Shown here one piece after another: positions 49,362-58,078 of a stretch of DNA of 64,000 nt; position 1 is the stretch's first letter; the number at the start of each line of letters is the position of its first letter. The DNA comes from Pseudodesulfovibrio sp. (GTDB lineage: Bacteria > Desulfobacterota > Desulfovibrionia > Desulfovibrionales > Desulfovibrionaceae). A program made the position numbers and the translations under genes. The stretch is taken from positions 2,429,029 to 2,493,028 of the forward strand of contig JADGEX010000001.1 of the NCBI GenBank assembly GCA_016744135.1. The letters run 5' to 3'. The notes under the pieces were generated by a model, which was given only the letters and a program-made list of their open reading frames with translations, did no database searches and was not told the origin of the DNA.

Positions 49362-50459
49362 ATGTATAGGAAATTGTTTGCCGCAGTCATGATGCTGGTG
49401 TTCGCTTTGGTGGCGACAACCGGTGTTGCAATGGCTGATGAAGCCAAGAAGCCGAAGTTCAAGGAATTCCACTCCATCGTGGATTACAAATTCGTGGCTA
49501 AGTACGCCAAGATGCCCAAGCCCAAGGGTGCGATGATCGTTGATTCTAGGCCGTATAAGCCGAAATATGTCGCTGGGTACATCCCGACTGCCGTGTCAAT
49601 TCCGACCAGTCAGTTCGACAAGATGGTGGATAAGTTGCCCGCCAACAAGGACGATCTCCTTGTTTTCTATTGTGGCGGCTTTCATTGCGGACTCTCCCAT
49701 AAAGCGGCCTGGAAGGCAGAAAAGCTTGGCTATACCAACGTCCATGTCTACGCCGCGGGTTTCCCGGATTATAAGAAGCACGCGTTGTACTACTCCATCG
49801 GTCTGGAAAATCTCCACGGCAAGATGGCCAACGGCGAAAAATACGCATTGATCGACGCCCGTCCATACCAGAAGTATTTGGCTGGCGCGATCCCGTCCGC
49901 TATCGGCATTCCTGAAAAGGATTTTGCCGACAAGCGCGGTATGTTGCCAATTGATAAAGCTGAAGTCACACTGGTTTACTATTGCGGCGGCTACAAATGT
50001 GCCCTGTCGCACAAGTCCGCAATCAAGGCCCGTTACCTTGGCTACAAGAAAGTTGTGGTTGCTGAAGCCGGTTATCCCGGTTGGAAGGAAATGTTTGGTG
50101 GTGCCGATGTGGCCGTCAAGGCCGGTGAAGCTGAAGGCGCAGTCGATGCCGAGTGGTTTCTGAAGACCATCAAGGAAAATCCAGATTCCATTCTGCTGAT
50201 TGATGTGCGTGATCCTGAGGAATACGCAGCCGGTCACTTCCCCTCCGCCATCAACATGCCTGTTGATATGGTTGAGAAAAAGGCCAAAGAAATTCCGACA
50301 GACAAGCCTATCGTATTCTCCTGTGCCACGGGCGCACGAGCTGGCGAAGCCTATTACCTGTTTATGGACATGGTGCCTGATGCCAAGAATGTCTTTTATC
50401 TGGAAGCCACTAATGATTTCGGTGAAGACAATTCTTACGAGGTTCATCCCAATAAATAG
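49362..50459 (+). CDS. Periplasmic protein with three rhodanese domains
   Basis: A 365-residue exported protein (signal peptide ending AMA). Three rhodanese domains follow: domain 1 with YCGGFHCGLSHKAA (Cys104, Cys109), domain 2 with YYCGGYKCALSHKSA (Cys208, Cys213), and domain 3 with SCATGARAGEA (Cys321). Domains 1 and 2 carry two cysteines spaced C-x4-C; domain 3 has the usual single one. It would carry or transfer sulfane sulfur to or from the reductase. AAGGGAG precedes the ATG at 49362. Confidence 0.9.
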   Translation: MYRKLFAAVMMLVFALVATTGVAMADEAKKPKFKEFHSIVDYKFVAKYAKMPKPKGAMIVDSRPYKPKYVAGYIPTAVSIPTSQFDKMVDKLPANKDDLLVFYCGGFHCGLSHKAAWKAEKLGYTNVHVYAAGFPDYKKHALYYSIGLENLHGKMANGEKYALIDARPYQKYLAGAIPSAIGIPEKDFADKRGMLPIDKAEVTLVYYCGGYKCALSHKSAIKARYLGYKKVVVAEAGYPGWKEMFGGADVAVKAGEAEGAVDAEWFLKTIKENPDSILLIDVRDPEEYAAGHFPSAINMPVDMVEKKAKEIPTDKPIVFSCATGARAGEAYYLFMDMVPDAKNVFYLEATNDFGEDNSYEVHPNK

Positions 50460-50523
50460 ATTCCAGTTGCAGAAGGTCGGATAGTCCGACCAGACGTCAC
50501 ACACAGACAGGCGGGGAGCAGAT

Positions 50524-51534
50524 ATGATGATACGGACATCTTCCATTGTATATTTGCTCCTCGCCTTATGTTTTTTTGGGAGTGCACCCGCCAATGCCGA
50601 CGAAAATGAAGTTTGGTGGGCCGCTGCACAAGGTGAAGCCGAGCGCGAAGGGTATAAGCTTATTGACTCCAAGGGGTTGAAAGAGCTGATTGATTCAGGC
50701 GCGACGCCACTCATTATTGATGCGCGAGCTGATTATGAGTTCTCTGCAGGGCATATCCACGGCTCAAGCAATATGGAATTTGATCTTGGCGACCGTATGG
50801 ATCTGCCCGAGGCCAAGCGGGCTGTGCTCAAGGAATTGGCCGGACAGGATCAGAAAAGATTGCTGGTGGTGTATTGTCGTAGTTTCAGGTGACTGCGCAG
50901 CGGCATTGCGGCGCGCTGGGCAGCGCGTCTCGGATACACTGATGTTTATCGGTATGCAGCGGGTTTTCATGCTTGGAAAGAGACATACCCCGAACTCGTG
51001 GATGGCGTGCAGGAAGAAAAGCATATCCTGGCCGTGGGCGATACGTTTCCAGCCTGTCGGGTGGCGGTGCTGAATGGTGATGCGGATCGCGAATATCTGG
51101 AGTTACCGGAAGGGACCAAGTGGTTGCAGCTTTCTGAACTATCTGCCCGTTTTGTGCTGATCCAACTTTACAATACCATGTGTAACGACTGTGTCAGGGA
51201 AACCAAGTTGCTTTCTCGGTTTTTCAAGGATGTGGAGAACGATCCTGTCTTGGCCGGACAGCTCAAGATCATTGGGCTGGGTGTGTATGACTCGAATCAT
51301 GCAGTTGTCCGTTTTAAGAAACATTACGAGGTGGCCTATCCACTGTTCTCAGATAAAAGTGGACAGATTTTCGAGTGTCTTGGGCAGGCCGAATTGCCGT
51401 TGGCCTATCTGGTTCGGGCCGAGGGCGATGGCAACTGGACCATTGAGTTGATTCGGCGCGGATATTTTGAACCGGATAGCAAGTTCTTGGATGTACTTCG
51501 GTCAGCTGTGATTCGAACTGAGGAACTGGATTAG
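50524..51534 (+). CDS. Rhodanese-redoxin fusion with in-frame UGA, probable selenoprotein
   Basis: Reading through TGA at 50890-50892 gives one 336-residue frame: signal peptide (to about residue 26), a rhodanese domain, and a thioredoxin-like AhpC/TSA domain with MCNDC (Cys220, Cys223). The interrupted loop reads YCRSFRULRSG (Cys118, U123). After the UGA the same frame continues with a normal rhodanese end (AARLGYTDVYRYAAGF). The spacing C-x4-U equals C-x4-C in the sibling protein, so UGA takes a cysteine place. A hairpin follows the UGA. A nonsense mutation is the alternative; then two ORFs (50524-50892, 50998-51534) would be annotated. Confidence 0.75.
50893..50923 (+). promoter_or_regulatory. 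SECIS-like hairpin directly after the UGA codon
   Basis: Starting with the first base after the UGA, CTGC pairs with GCAG (50893-50896 with 50920-50923). One mismatch follows, then CAGC pairs with GCTG (50898-50901 with 50915-50918), with possible further GC pairs around an apical loop near 50905-50910. Position and size fit bacterial SECIS elements; the loop sequence is not a classical GGUC. Confidence 0.45.
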
Positions 51535-52145
51535 ATTTTTGATACTGCTTCCAGAGTTGCCACTGTGAGGTCTGCTATACAGGTGAATATTGGATGTGGG
51601 TTCGCCTTGTTTAGCGCGTTCCGGAAATGGCGTACCCACGGAAGCATGATTGACTCGGCGAATTCGACGCCTTGAACCGCTTGTTCATTTTGGCCGAACC
51701 AGCCTTCGGAGAGCAGGTAGAAGAGGAATTCGAGTTCAATGGTCAGATGGTCGGCGGGTTCGTTGGAGTCCAACGATATTTCAAGCCCGGCTTCCTGAAG
51801 ACGAGTTTGCATGTCTAACGCACTTTGTCCCATGGTTCGGGGTGTGGTGGCGAGATGACAGGATTCATACAACGGTGCGGGAATTCCCCCGGAACCGGCA
51901 ATGAACAGTCGGACATATTCGGTTTCAAGAATCGCGACGTCTTCATCCGAAAGGCTGGCTGATAATTGGTTTAAACGTTGGACCGGAGCAAGGAAGGCAT
52001 CGGGGTTTTTCTGGACACTGGCAAGGAGTTCAGGCACTCCAACCTTGGCGAGATTGGCCCATTCTTCTGCATTAGGGCCACGAAATACGGTGACACACAG
52101 CTCCAATACATTGAGTAAATGAAGTTTTGATTGAGATATGGACAT
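51531..52145 (-). CDS. TorD/DmsD-family molybdoenzyme chaperone
   Basis: A 204-residue helical protein with the TorD family core EYVRLFIAGSGGIPAPLYESCHL and PADHLTIELEFLFYLL. Such chaperones hold the Tat signal and guide cofactor insertion; the client is almost surely the molybdoenzyme at 45633. AAAGGA precedes the ATG at 52145. It ends four bases inside the rhodanese-redoxin gene and is divergent from the CsoR-family gene. Confidence 0.88.
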   Translation of the reverse strand: MSISQSKLHLLNVLELCVTVFRGPNAEEWANLAKVGVPELLASVQKNPDAFLAPVQRLNQLSASLSDEDVAILETEYVRLFIAGSGGIPAPLYESCHLATTPRTMGQSALDMQTRLQEAGLEISLDSNEPADHLTIELEFLFYLLSEGWFGQNEQAVQGVEFAESIMLPWVRHFRNALNKANPHPIFTCIADLTVATLEAVSKI

Positions 52146-52173
52146 TTTGGATCCTTTTGTCGGCAGTGATTTA

Positions 52174-52193
52174 TACCGTACTACAGTACGGTA
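52174..52193. promoter_or_regulatory. Perfect dyad between torD-like and CsoR-family genes
   Basis: TACCGTACTACAGTACGGTA: 8-bp arms around TACA, in the 98-bp divergent gap. It overlaps a TATAAA box facing the torD-like gene (minus strand). It shares outer TACC/GGTA with the operator-like palindrome at 45029 but has wider half-site spacing. A likely autoregulatory operator. Confidence 0.55.
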
Positions 52194-52243
52194 AAGTTTG
52201 AGACCCGGCAACGGGAACTTGCCCTGAAGTCAAGGAGAATGAC

Positions 52244-52537
52244 ATGGAATCAGCAGCAACGGTTGAAGAACAGAAAATTAAGAAAAACGTTTTGTCTCGT
52301 ATGAAGCGGATCGAAGGGCAGGTGCGTGGTATTCAGGGTATGATTGAGGCAGGCAAGGAATGCCAGGATATTCTGGTTCAGGTTCGGGCTGTCCGCTCTG
52401 CTTTGCAATCCGCCAATAAGTTGATCTTGAAACGGTACATGTTGAGATGCTACGCCGATGCCATGGAGGGTGAAACTGATGAAAAAGAGGCTTTGGATAA
52501 ATTGATCAAGGTTTTGACCGGTTTTATTGAAGGTTAA
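52244..52537 (+). CDS. CsoR-family repressor, CstR-like persulfide sensor type
   Basis: A 97-residue DUF156 helical protein (RMKRIEGQVRGIQGMIEAGKECQDILVQVRAVRSAL...). Cys40 and Cys69 are 29 residues apart, as in CsoR and CstR. The position of the Cu(I)-ligand His (four before the second Cys) is Tyr65. Without that His it should not sense copper; two cysteines alone match CstR, which reacts with persulfides and polysulfides. Context with rhodaneses and a sulfur reductase agrees. AAGGAG precedes the ATG. Confidence 0.87.
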   Translation: MESAATVEEQKIKKNVLSRMKRIEGQVRGIQGMIEAGKECQDILVQVRAVRSALQSANKLILKRYMLRCYADAMEGETDEKEALDKLIKVLTGFIEG

Positions 52538-52559
52538 TATAACGAGACTCGGAGAGTAT

Positions 52560-52817
52560 ATGAAAAAAATGTTTCTAGCCTTTGTATTGGTTCTCATTGC
52601 GAGTCAGCCTGTTTTAGCCAATACAAATTATAATGTCTGCTTCAATTCTTTGGATGCGGATGTGAATGGGACCATAACCAAAGGTGAGTTCTTGGTGGCG
52701 TTTCCCAGTGGAGAGTTGGCAATTTTTGAAAAGGCCGACACCAACGCGGATAGTGCGGTGGACCACGAAGAATGGGAAGCCTACAAGACGGAACAGGGGT
52801 TTGAAGAAAACCATTGA
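52560..52817 (+). CDS. Small exported EF-hand protein
   Basis: An 85-residue protein with a signal peptide (KKMFLAFVLVLIASQPVLA) and two EF-hand loops, DADVNGTITKGEF and DTNADSAVDHEEW, both with Ca2+-ligating residues in place. It lies 22 bp after the CsoR-family gene and may be cotranscribed. Role unknown; possibly a periplasmic calcium-binding partner. Confidence 0.82.
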   Translation: MKKMFLAFVLVLIASQPVLANTNYNVCFNSLDADVNGTITKGEFLVAFPSGELAIFEKADTNADSAVDHEEWEAYKTEQGFEENH

Positions 52818-52841
52818 TCTGTGTTGTGGATACCAGATTAT

Positions 52842-52877
52842 AAACCGCTGTTTCCTTTGGGAGCAGCGGTTTTTACG
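52842..52877 (+). terminator. Rho-independent terminator after the EF-hand gene
   Basis: A 9-bp stem AAACCGCTG / CAGCGGTTT (52842-52850 with 52864-52872), 13-nt loop, followed by TT. It overlaps the stop of the convergent sensor kinase. Confidence 0.7.
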
Positions 52878-55353
52878 TGCCGAGTACTTTGCTGAGGATG
52901 GCTCTGAGTCCGTTAAGGCTGACTGGCTTGGCAAGATAGTCGTCCATACCGACTTCGAGGAATTTCTCGCGGTCTCCGCTCATTGCGTGTGCAGTCAGGG
53001 CGATGATCGGGATGGTTTGCTTCTTTTCGTCTTTCATCGAACGAATTTCGTTGGTAGCTTCGATACCGTTCATGATGGGCATCTGGATATCCATGAGGAT
53101 AAGATCGAAATCGTCTTCAGCCAGTTTTTCTAGTGCCATCCTGCCATTGTTTGCTTTAGTTGTAGTATGCCCCAGTCGTTCCACCAATTTAGTGATGGCG
53201 ATCTGATTGACCCGCTCGTCTTCCACAATCAGGATCTTTTGCGGAGGGATATCTTCCACCAGCATATCCATGGGGGCATGGCATTGGGCTTCGGATCGAT
53301 CATCCCATTTGAATGTGGCCGAGAAATGGACTGTGGTTCCGTTGTCTTCGGTGCTTTTAATGGAAACTTCGCCGTTCATGAGTGCGGCCAACTGTTTTAC
53401 AATATGAAGGCCGAGTCCTGTTCCCTGAAATTTCCGTGATGTACCCGGTACCTGAGTGAATGCGCCGAAAACTTTTTCCTGCATGGCTTTGGGAATACCT
53501 ATACCGGTGTCGATGACCGAGAAGAGAAGTATGGACGCTTCCGATGATTTTGCAGGTTGCTGTGAGACTTCAATCGAAATCGATCCTTGTTCGGTGAATT
53601 TGATGGCATTACCGACCAGATTGAAAAGTACCTGCCGCAGGCGGGCAGAATCTCCCACTACACATTCTGGAATCTCTTCGTCTATCGAGAGGGAAAGCGT
53701 CAGGCCTTTCTCCTTGGCCGGTTGAATAAATGCATCTCGTACGGTCAGGAGAAGTTGTCCGGGGTTGAATGGAACCGGTGTAAGATCCATTTTGCCTGCT
53801 TCGGCTTTGGAAAGGTCGAGGATATCGCCGATGAGTCGGGCTAGGCTTGTGCAAGAGGAAAGGGCCGTGTCAACATACTCTGCATGCGGAGATTTGATGT
53901 CTTCCAATGCCATGAGTTGGAGCATACCCATGATGCCGTTGAGCGGTGTGCGCAGTTCATGACTCATATTAGCAAGGAATTCACTTTTGCTTGTATTGGC
54001 GGCTTCCGCATTCTCTTTAGCCTCGATGAGCAGAGTCTCGGTCCTTTTTTGGCGCGTGATGTCTTGGATGGCTCCTATGCGTTTGATGGGCATACCATCA
54101 GCGGAAAATTCGTAGGAAAAAACACCGGCTCCAGTTCTATAGGTTCCCTTACCTGACTGTCTGAAGCGGAATTCCAGAAAAAAAGATGGAGATTTAGGGG
54201 AAACCGCGTTGGTCTTTCGTTCATATTCCTTCATATCTATCGGGTGCAGGCATTCGTGGAATTTTTTTGTGCTGGGGGCTTTGTCTGATCGCGGGAAGCC
54301 GAGGACCTTGTATAGACCTACGGACCATTGGCCTTCGTCCGTGATGAGATTTCGTTCAAGGCTGCCGAGGGACGTTAATTCCTGAGCTCGACTGAGCTGT
54401 GACTCTCTGGCCTTTAATTTTGCTTGTGTCTTAACCAGTCTCTCCATGGACTGTTTGAGTTTTTCGTTGATTTTGGACACGGACAGCCAACGCCAGAGCG
54501 AGAATCCTATTACCGTTAAAATTAAAAGGATTGTTCCAATGGAGACGACTTTTTGCGTTGTCCAATAGGGGATGGGTTTACCTCGCCATTTCAAATAGAC
54601 GGTATTAAAGGCTGGAGAAGCGACATAGGTATGCAAGGCCTTGTCCAGTCGGTCGCGTAATTCTGTGTGGTCCTTGCGCAGGAGGTATCCGCGTTTGACC
54701 TCCATAAGAGGTGGGCCAACGACTTTGATTTTGTCTTCAACTCCGATTTTTTGCGCTGTCCGCCACAGGAAAGGTTCAGGGAAGATAATAGCGTCCGATT
54801 TGCCTGACAAAAGACTGAACAAGGCTTCATCGACAGAGTGGAGCGGTAACAGGGTGACACCAGAAATTGTCTTGAGCAGGGTCTGGGGTGCTGTTTTGTC
54901 GATGAAAGCTATACGGCGCCCAGGGAAGTCGGCTATTCCTTTAATGTCAGTGGATTCAGAGCGAACAAAACAGGAGATTGACACTGTTTCGAAAACATCT
55001 GTGAAGATGAATTTTTGTTTGTTCGGCTTGGTGAGTCCTATGCCGGGAATGAAGTCGGCTTTTCCGGTGGAGATGGCTTCTAACGCTTCGGACCAGCTTT
55101 CGACAACAAGCAGATCATATACTATCTCTGCTTCGGCCCCTACCGCCTTGAGCACATCCAGAGCAAAACCATCCGGTTTGCCGCTGCCGGTGGTTGTGTA
55201 CAGGGGAGGAAATTCCGCGAGAACAACTGCTGTGACGTGATCGTTCGTATGTTCTGCCTGAGCCGGGTATGTGAAAAAAAGTCCGCAACAAAGCGTTGCC
55301 AAAAGGATGGCTTCGGTTAGGAGCCGAACGCGATGAATTAGAATTGCAAACAT
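52873..55353 (-). CDS. Hybrid sensor histidine kinase with periplasmic SBP_bac_3 domain
   Basis: An 826-residue protein: signal peptide, a periplasmic amino-acid-binding-like domain (TAVVLAEFPPLYTTTGSGKPDGFALDVLKAVGAEA...), a membrane helix (VVSIGTILLILTVIGFSLWRWL), a coiled coil, a PAS domain, HisKA (MSHELRTPLNGIMG), HATPase (GTGLGLHIVKQL) and a receiver (ILMDIQMPIMNG). It senses a small periplasmic ligand. The output partner is not adjacent; the stand-alone HPt at 2722 is far away. The start at 55353 has GAGGTGG. Confidence 0.93.
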   Translation of the reverse strand: MFAILIHRVRLLTEAILLATLCCGLFFTYPAQAEHTNDHVTAVVLAEFPPLYTTTGSGKPDGFALDVLKAVGAEAEIVYDLLVVESWSEALEAISTGKADFIPGIGLTKPNKQKFIFTDVFETVSISCFVRSESTDIKGIADFPGRRIAFIDKTAPQTLLKTISGVTLLPLHSVDEALFSLLSGKSDAIIFPEPFLWRTAQKIGVEDKIKVVGPPLMEVKRGYLLRKDHTELRDRLDKALHTYVASPAFNTVYLKWRGKPIPYWTTQKVVSIGTILLILTVIGFSLWRWLSVSKINEKLKQSMERLVKTQAKLKARESQLSRAQELTSLGSLERNLITDEGQWSVGLYKVLGFPRSDKAPSTKKFHECLHPIDMKEYERKTNAVSPKSPSFFLEFRFRQSGKGTYRTGAGVFSYEFSADGMPIKRIGAIQDITRQKRTETLLIEAKENAEAANTSKSEFLANMSHELRTPLNGIMGMLQLMALEDIKSPHAEYVDTALSSCTSLARLIGDILDLSKAEAGKMDLTPVPFNPGQLLLTVRDAFIQPAKEKGLTLSLSIDEEIPECVVGDSARLRQVLFNLVGNAIKFTEQGSISIEVSQQPAKSSEASILLFSVIDTGIGIPKAMQEKVFGAFTQVPGTSRKFQGTGLGLHIVKQLAALMNGEVSIKSTEDNGTTVHFSATFKWDDRSEAQCHAPMDMLVEDIPPQKILIVEDERVNQIAITKLVERLGHTTTKANNGRMALEKLAEDDFDLILMDIQMPIMNGIEATNEIRSMKDEKKQTIPIIALTAHAMSGDREKFLEVGMDDYLAKPVSLNGLRAILSKVLGT

Positions 55354-55426
55354 GACCACCTCATCTTTCAAGGACCATGGTGCATTATTTCACTGTTTTC
55401 GCAAGAGGGTTATATTCGGGGCAGAG

Positions 55427-56335
55427 CTATTCTCCCAGTCCCATGGCCCTGAGAAATCCGGGATCTTCTGTCCAGCCTTCACGGACCTTTACCCACATTT
55501 CCAAGTGAACTTTTGATCCTGTCAATTCGCTGATGTCTTTTCGGGCATCCGTGCCAATTCGTTTAAGGTTTGATCCCTGTTTGCCAATGATCATGCCTTT
55601 GTGGCTTTTACGAGAGGTGTAGATGACTGCATTAACGATGATCATGTCGTCTCGAGATTCTTCATCCCATTGTTCGATCTCAACGGCTGTGGAGTACGGA
55701 AGTTCCTGTCTGAGAGAGTAAAACAGTTTTTCGCGGATGATTTCGGATGCCATGAAGCGCATGGGAGCCGTGGAAATTTGATCTTCCGGGAACATGGGCG
55801 GGCCTTCGGGCAGAAGCGAGAGGATACGGTCCATGAGCTGATCCGTCCCCTTGCCGCGTAGGGCAGACACCGGGATATACTCGGCTTCGGGCCACATCTC
55901 AGCCACGCGGGCCATGAGTGGCAGGAGTTTGTCCTTTTCCTTGACCCGGTCAATCTTGTTAACAGCTACCAACACAGGTCTGCCGGACTCGCTAATGGGC
56001 TTGACCAGCGGAGCAATTTCTTTTTCCAGCAGGTGCGGCTTGGCGCAGTATAAGGCCGCATCGATGAGCACGACCACAGCATCAGAAGAGGAAAGAGCAC
56101 TCCACGCTGATTCAAGTAGGAATCGGTTCATCTTGCCGCGCAGTTGGTGAATTCCGGGTGTGTCAAGGAAGACGATTTGTGCATCTTCCTCGGTCAGAAT
56201 GCCACTGATACGGTTGCGTGTGGTCTGTGGCTTGGGCGATACAATGGCCACCTTCTGTCCAAGATAGGTATTCATCAGGGTGGATTTGCCTGCGTTAGGC
56301 GGGCCGATCAGTGCGACCATTCCAAATTTATGCAT
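55427..56335 (-). CDS. era: GTPase Era
   Basis: A 302-residue ribosome-assembly GTPase. G1 [10 protein letters not shown]3 DTPG, G4 NKID, and a C-terminal KH domain ([38 protein letters not shown]) that binds the 3' end of 16S rRNA. Full length. Three bases separate it from the DUF1992 gene upstream. Confidence 0.97.
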   Translation of the reverse strand: MHKFGMVALIGPPNAGKSTLMNTYLGQKVAIVSPKPQTTRNRISGILTEEDAQIVFLDTPGIHQLRGKMNRFLLESAWSALSSSDAVVVLIDAALYCAKPHLLEKEIAPLVKPISESGRPVLVAVNKIDRVKEKDKLLPLMARVAEMWPEAEYIPVSALRGKGTDQLMDRILSLLPEGPPMFPEDQISTAPMRFMASEIIREKLFYSLRQELPYSTAVEIEQWDEESRDDMIIVNAVIYTSRKSHKGMIIGKQGSNLKRIGTDARKDISELTGSKVHLEMWVKVREGWTEDPGFLRAMGLGE

Positions 56336-56338
56336 GAT

Positions 56339-56764
56339 TTACTCGTTGTTTTTATGGGTGGTGCCGAATCGTTCTTCCGCGATCCGTACTTTTTCTACAA
56401 TGCGGTGATAATATTCGCCCGAGTCATCCAGATGGATTGGGCGTCCGCGTCGTTCGTTCATCTTCAATATCATGACGTTCAGTTTTTGTATCTGTCGATA
56501 CCGTTCCTGTTCGTCTTTCATATGCGCCAAAAGATCGATGGTGCGTACTATTTCGTTTTCTTCAGCTATTTCAGCAGGCACATAGCCAGAGCTTTTTAAC
56601 ATTCGATACGCCATGCGTAGTTCTGGGGGCAGGTTTTCGGCTTCATCTTTGAGGAGTGGCTTTCCTTTCCCTTCAAGGTTGTCGAATTTGCCTTCCTTGA
56701 TTGCCCGTTTGATATGGGCTTCGGATACGATTTGCGCGAAATTGAACATGGGGTAGTTTCCCAT
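56339..56764 (-). CDS. DUF1992 (DnaJ-homologue C28-type) protein
   Basis: A 136-141-residue protein with the DUF1992 core AHIKRAIKEGKFDNLEGKGKPLLKD. An ATG at 56749 (MFNFAQIVSEA) matches family starts better than 56764; neither has a clear ribosome site. Function unknown; the domain occurs with DnaJ in eukaryotes. Cotranscribed with era. Confidence 0.82.
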   Translation of the reverse strand: MGNYPMFNFAQIVSEAHIKRAIKEGKFDNLEGKGKPLLKDEAENLPPELRMAYRMLKSSGYVPAEIAEENEIVRTIDLLAHMKDEQERYRQIQKLNVMILKMNERRGRPIHLDDSGEYYHRIVEKVRIAEERFGTTHKNNE

Positions 56765-56866
56765 ACAAAGAGCATCGGGTCAAAGTGAGGGGGAGCGGAA
56801 TTTTTTTTTGCTGAGCGACAGGCTTTACTCCTTGCGGTGGAAAGAGTAAAGACTTTCAAAATTCAT

Positions 56867-56885
56867 GATAATGAAAATCAAAATC
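56867..56885 (+). promoter_or_regulatory. Fur box
   Basis: GATAATGAAAATCAAAATC matches 16 of 19 positions of the Fur consensus GATAATGATAATCATTATC. It ends 13 bp before the AraC-regulator start, so iron repression of the regulator is likely. Confidence 0.7.
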
Positions 56886-56898
56886 AAATGGTGTAATT

Positions 56899-57867
56899 AT
56901 GTCGGACATCCAAACATTCGAAGCCGAACCGCTTGTCCCTTCGAGCAATCCAGGCCACGTCTTTTTCCATTGCCCGAAATCTATCGGTACCGGAAATTTT
57001 TCCATGGAATCCTTTGCCTCAGGGTTGAATTTGGTGGTCATGGATGTTGCTTTTAACGAGTCGGCCATCATTCACCAGCAATGTTCCGCACAATCAGTGG
57101 GAATGGGGTTTATTCTTAGAGGGCATTCCAAGTCAGCTTCCCCATCCTACAAACGGTCTATGAAGGTCGTTCCGAATATGAATGGTCATTTTGTTTTTCC
57201 TGAAACCGTTGATATGAAGGTTAAAATTTTGCCAGAAAGGTGCCAAAAGGTATGGATTCTCATGAATAAAAACACCTTGATTGATATGACTCGTGATGAC
57301 GAGGAATCCTTTTCCCTTTTTTGGGAAGGGCTACAGCAGCAAAAAACGATTGTCGCGTCGGACAAGCTTACTTCCGTCATGCGCCATACCTTGCTTCAGG
57401 TCTTGAACTGCCCGTACCGAGGAAAGGTTCGCTCTTTGTTTTTAGAGAGTAAAACACTGGAGCTGATGAGTTACAAACTTGAACAGATTCAAAATAGTCG
57501 TCGGAAAGGAATGAGCAGGACTGCTACGGTGGGGCCTGCCGATGAAGAGCGGGTTCAATATGCTGCTGATTTGCTGGTTCAGGACATGCAGAGTCCACCG
57601 GATCTTTCTGCCTTATGCAGTGCCGTCGGTCTGAGTCGCAGTAAGCTTCATTCATCTTTTAGGCTTGTGCATGGGTGCACCCCTTTGGAGTACCTGCGTG
57701 ACTATAGACTTGCCTCTGCCAAAAAGATGCTGAAAGAGGGGCGCTGCAATGTCAACGAGGCTGCCTACTGGGTGGGCTACGAAAGCGTCGGTTATTTTTC
57801 CAAGCTTTTTTCGGCGCGTTTTTTGAAAACGCCTAAGGAATTTCTTCGCACGAACAGCCGTTGTTGA
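56899..57867 (+). CDS. AraC-family regulator of iron/siderophore uptake (PchR-like)
   Basis: A 322-residue regulator with a weakly conserved sensor half and a C-terminal AraC domain (LLVQDMQSPPDLSALCSAVGLSRSKLHSSFRLVHGCTPLEYLRDYRLASAKKML...VNEAAYWVGYESVGYFSKLFSARFLKTPKEFL). Sequence style, a Fur box just upstream and the TonB-dependent receptor downstream point to a PchR-like activator responding to a ferric siderophore. The ligand is unknown. Confidence 0.85.
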   Translation: MSDIQTFEAEPLVPSSNPGHVFFHCPKSIGTGNFSMESFASGLNLVVMDVAFNESAIIHQQCSAQSVGMGFILRGHSKSASPSYKRSMKVVPNMNGHFVFPETVDMKVKILPERCQKVWILMNKNTLIDMTRDDEESFSLFWEGLQQQKTIVASDKLTSVMRHTLLQVLNCPYRGKVRSLFLESKTLELMSYKLEQIQNSRRKGMSRTATVGPADEERVQYAADLLVQDMQSPPDLSALCSAVGLSRSKLHSSFRLVHGCTPLEYLRDYRLASAKKMLKEGRCNVNEAAYWVGYESVGYFSKLFSARFLKTPKEFLRTNSRC

Positions 57868-57935
57868 TTCTTTTTTTGCAACACCCATTCTTTTCCCTTT
57901 ACGCGATTTTTCGCCTCCAACGGTCATCCTTGGCT

Positions 57936-57955
57936 GATAAATGCCGATTTTTATC
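57936..57955. promoter_or_regulatory. Possible operator upstream of the TonB receptor
   Basis: Dyad GATAAA-N8-TTTATC in the 211-bp gap between the AraC regulator and the receptor gene. It could bind Fur or the AraC regulator. The rest of the gap is AT-rich, with a GGAG ribosome site just before 58079. Weak. Confidence 0.3.
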
Positions 57956-58078
57956 GTTTTTACAGACGATCGTGGGTAAAATTTGGACGTTTGTGCCGTT
58001 CACCTTTGTCGGATTTTGTTAACAGTTTCAACTTACTGCTGAAGTGCTATTCAGAATTTTCAGAAATAAGGAGAAACA

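Noticed and set aside
50524-51534. Frameshift or simple pseudogene at the rhodanese-redoxin gene
   Set aside because: The frame is unchanged on both sides of the TGA and no other lesion is seen. The stop falls precisely on a position that is Cys in the sibling domains. A nonsense mutation remains possible but is the less specific explanation.
52244-52537. Copper sensor CsoR controlling copA
   Set aside because: The Cu(I)-ligand His is replaced by Tyr and copA lies over 22 kb away; the sulfur-locus context favours a CstR-like role.
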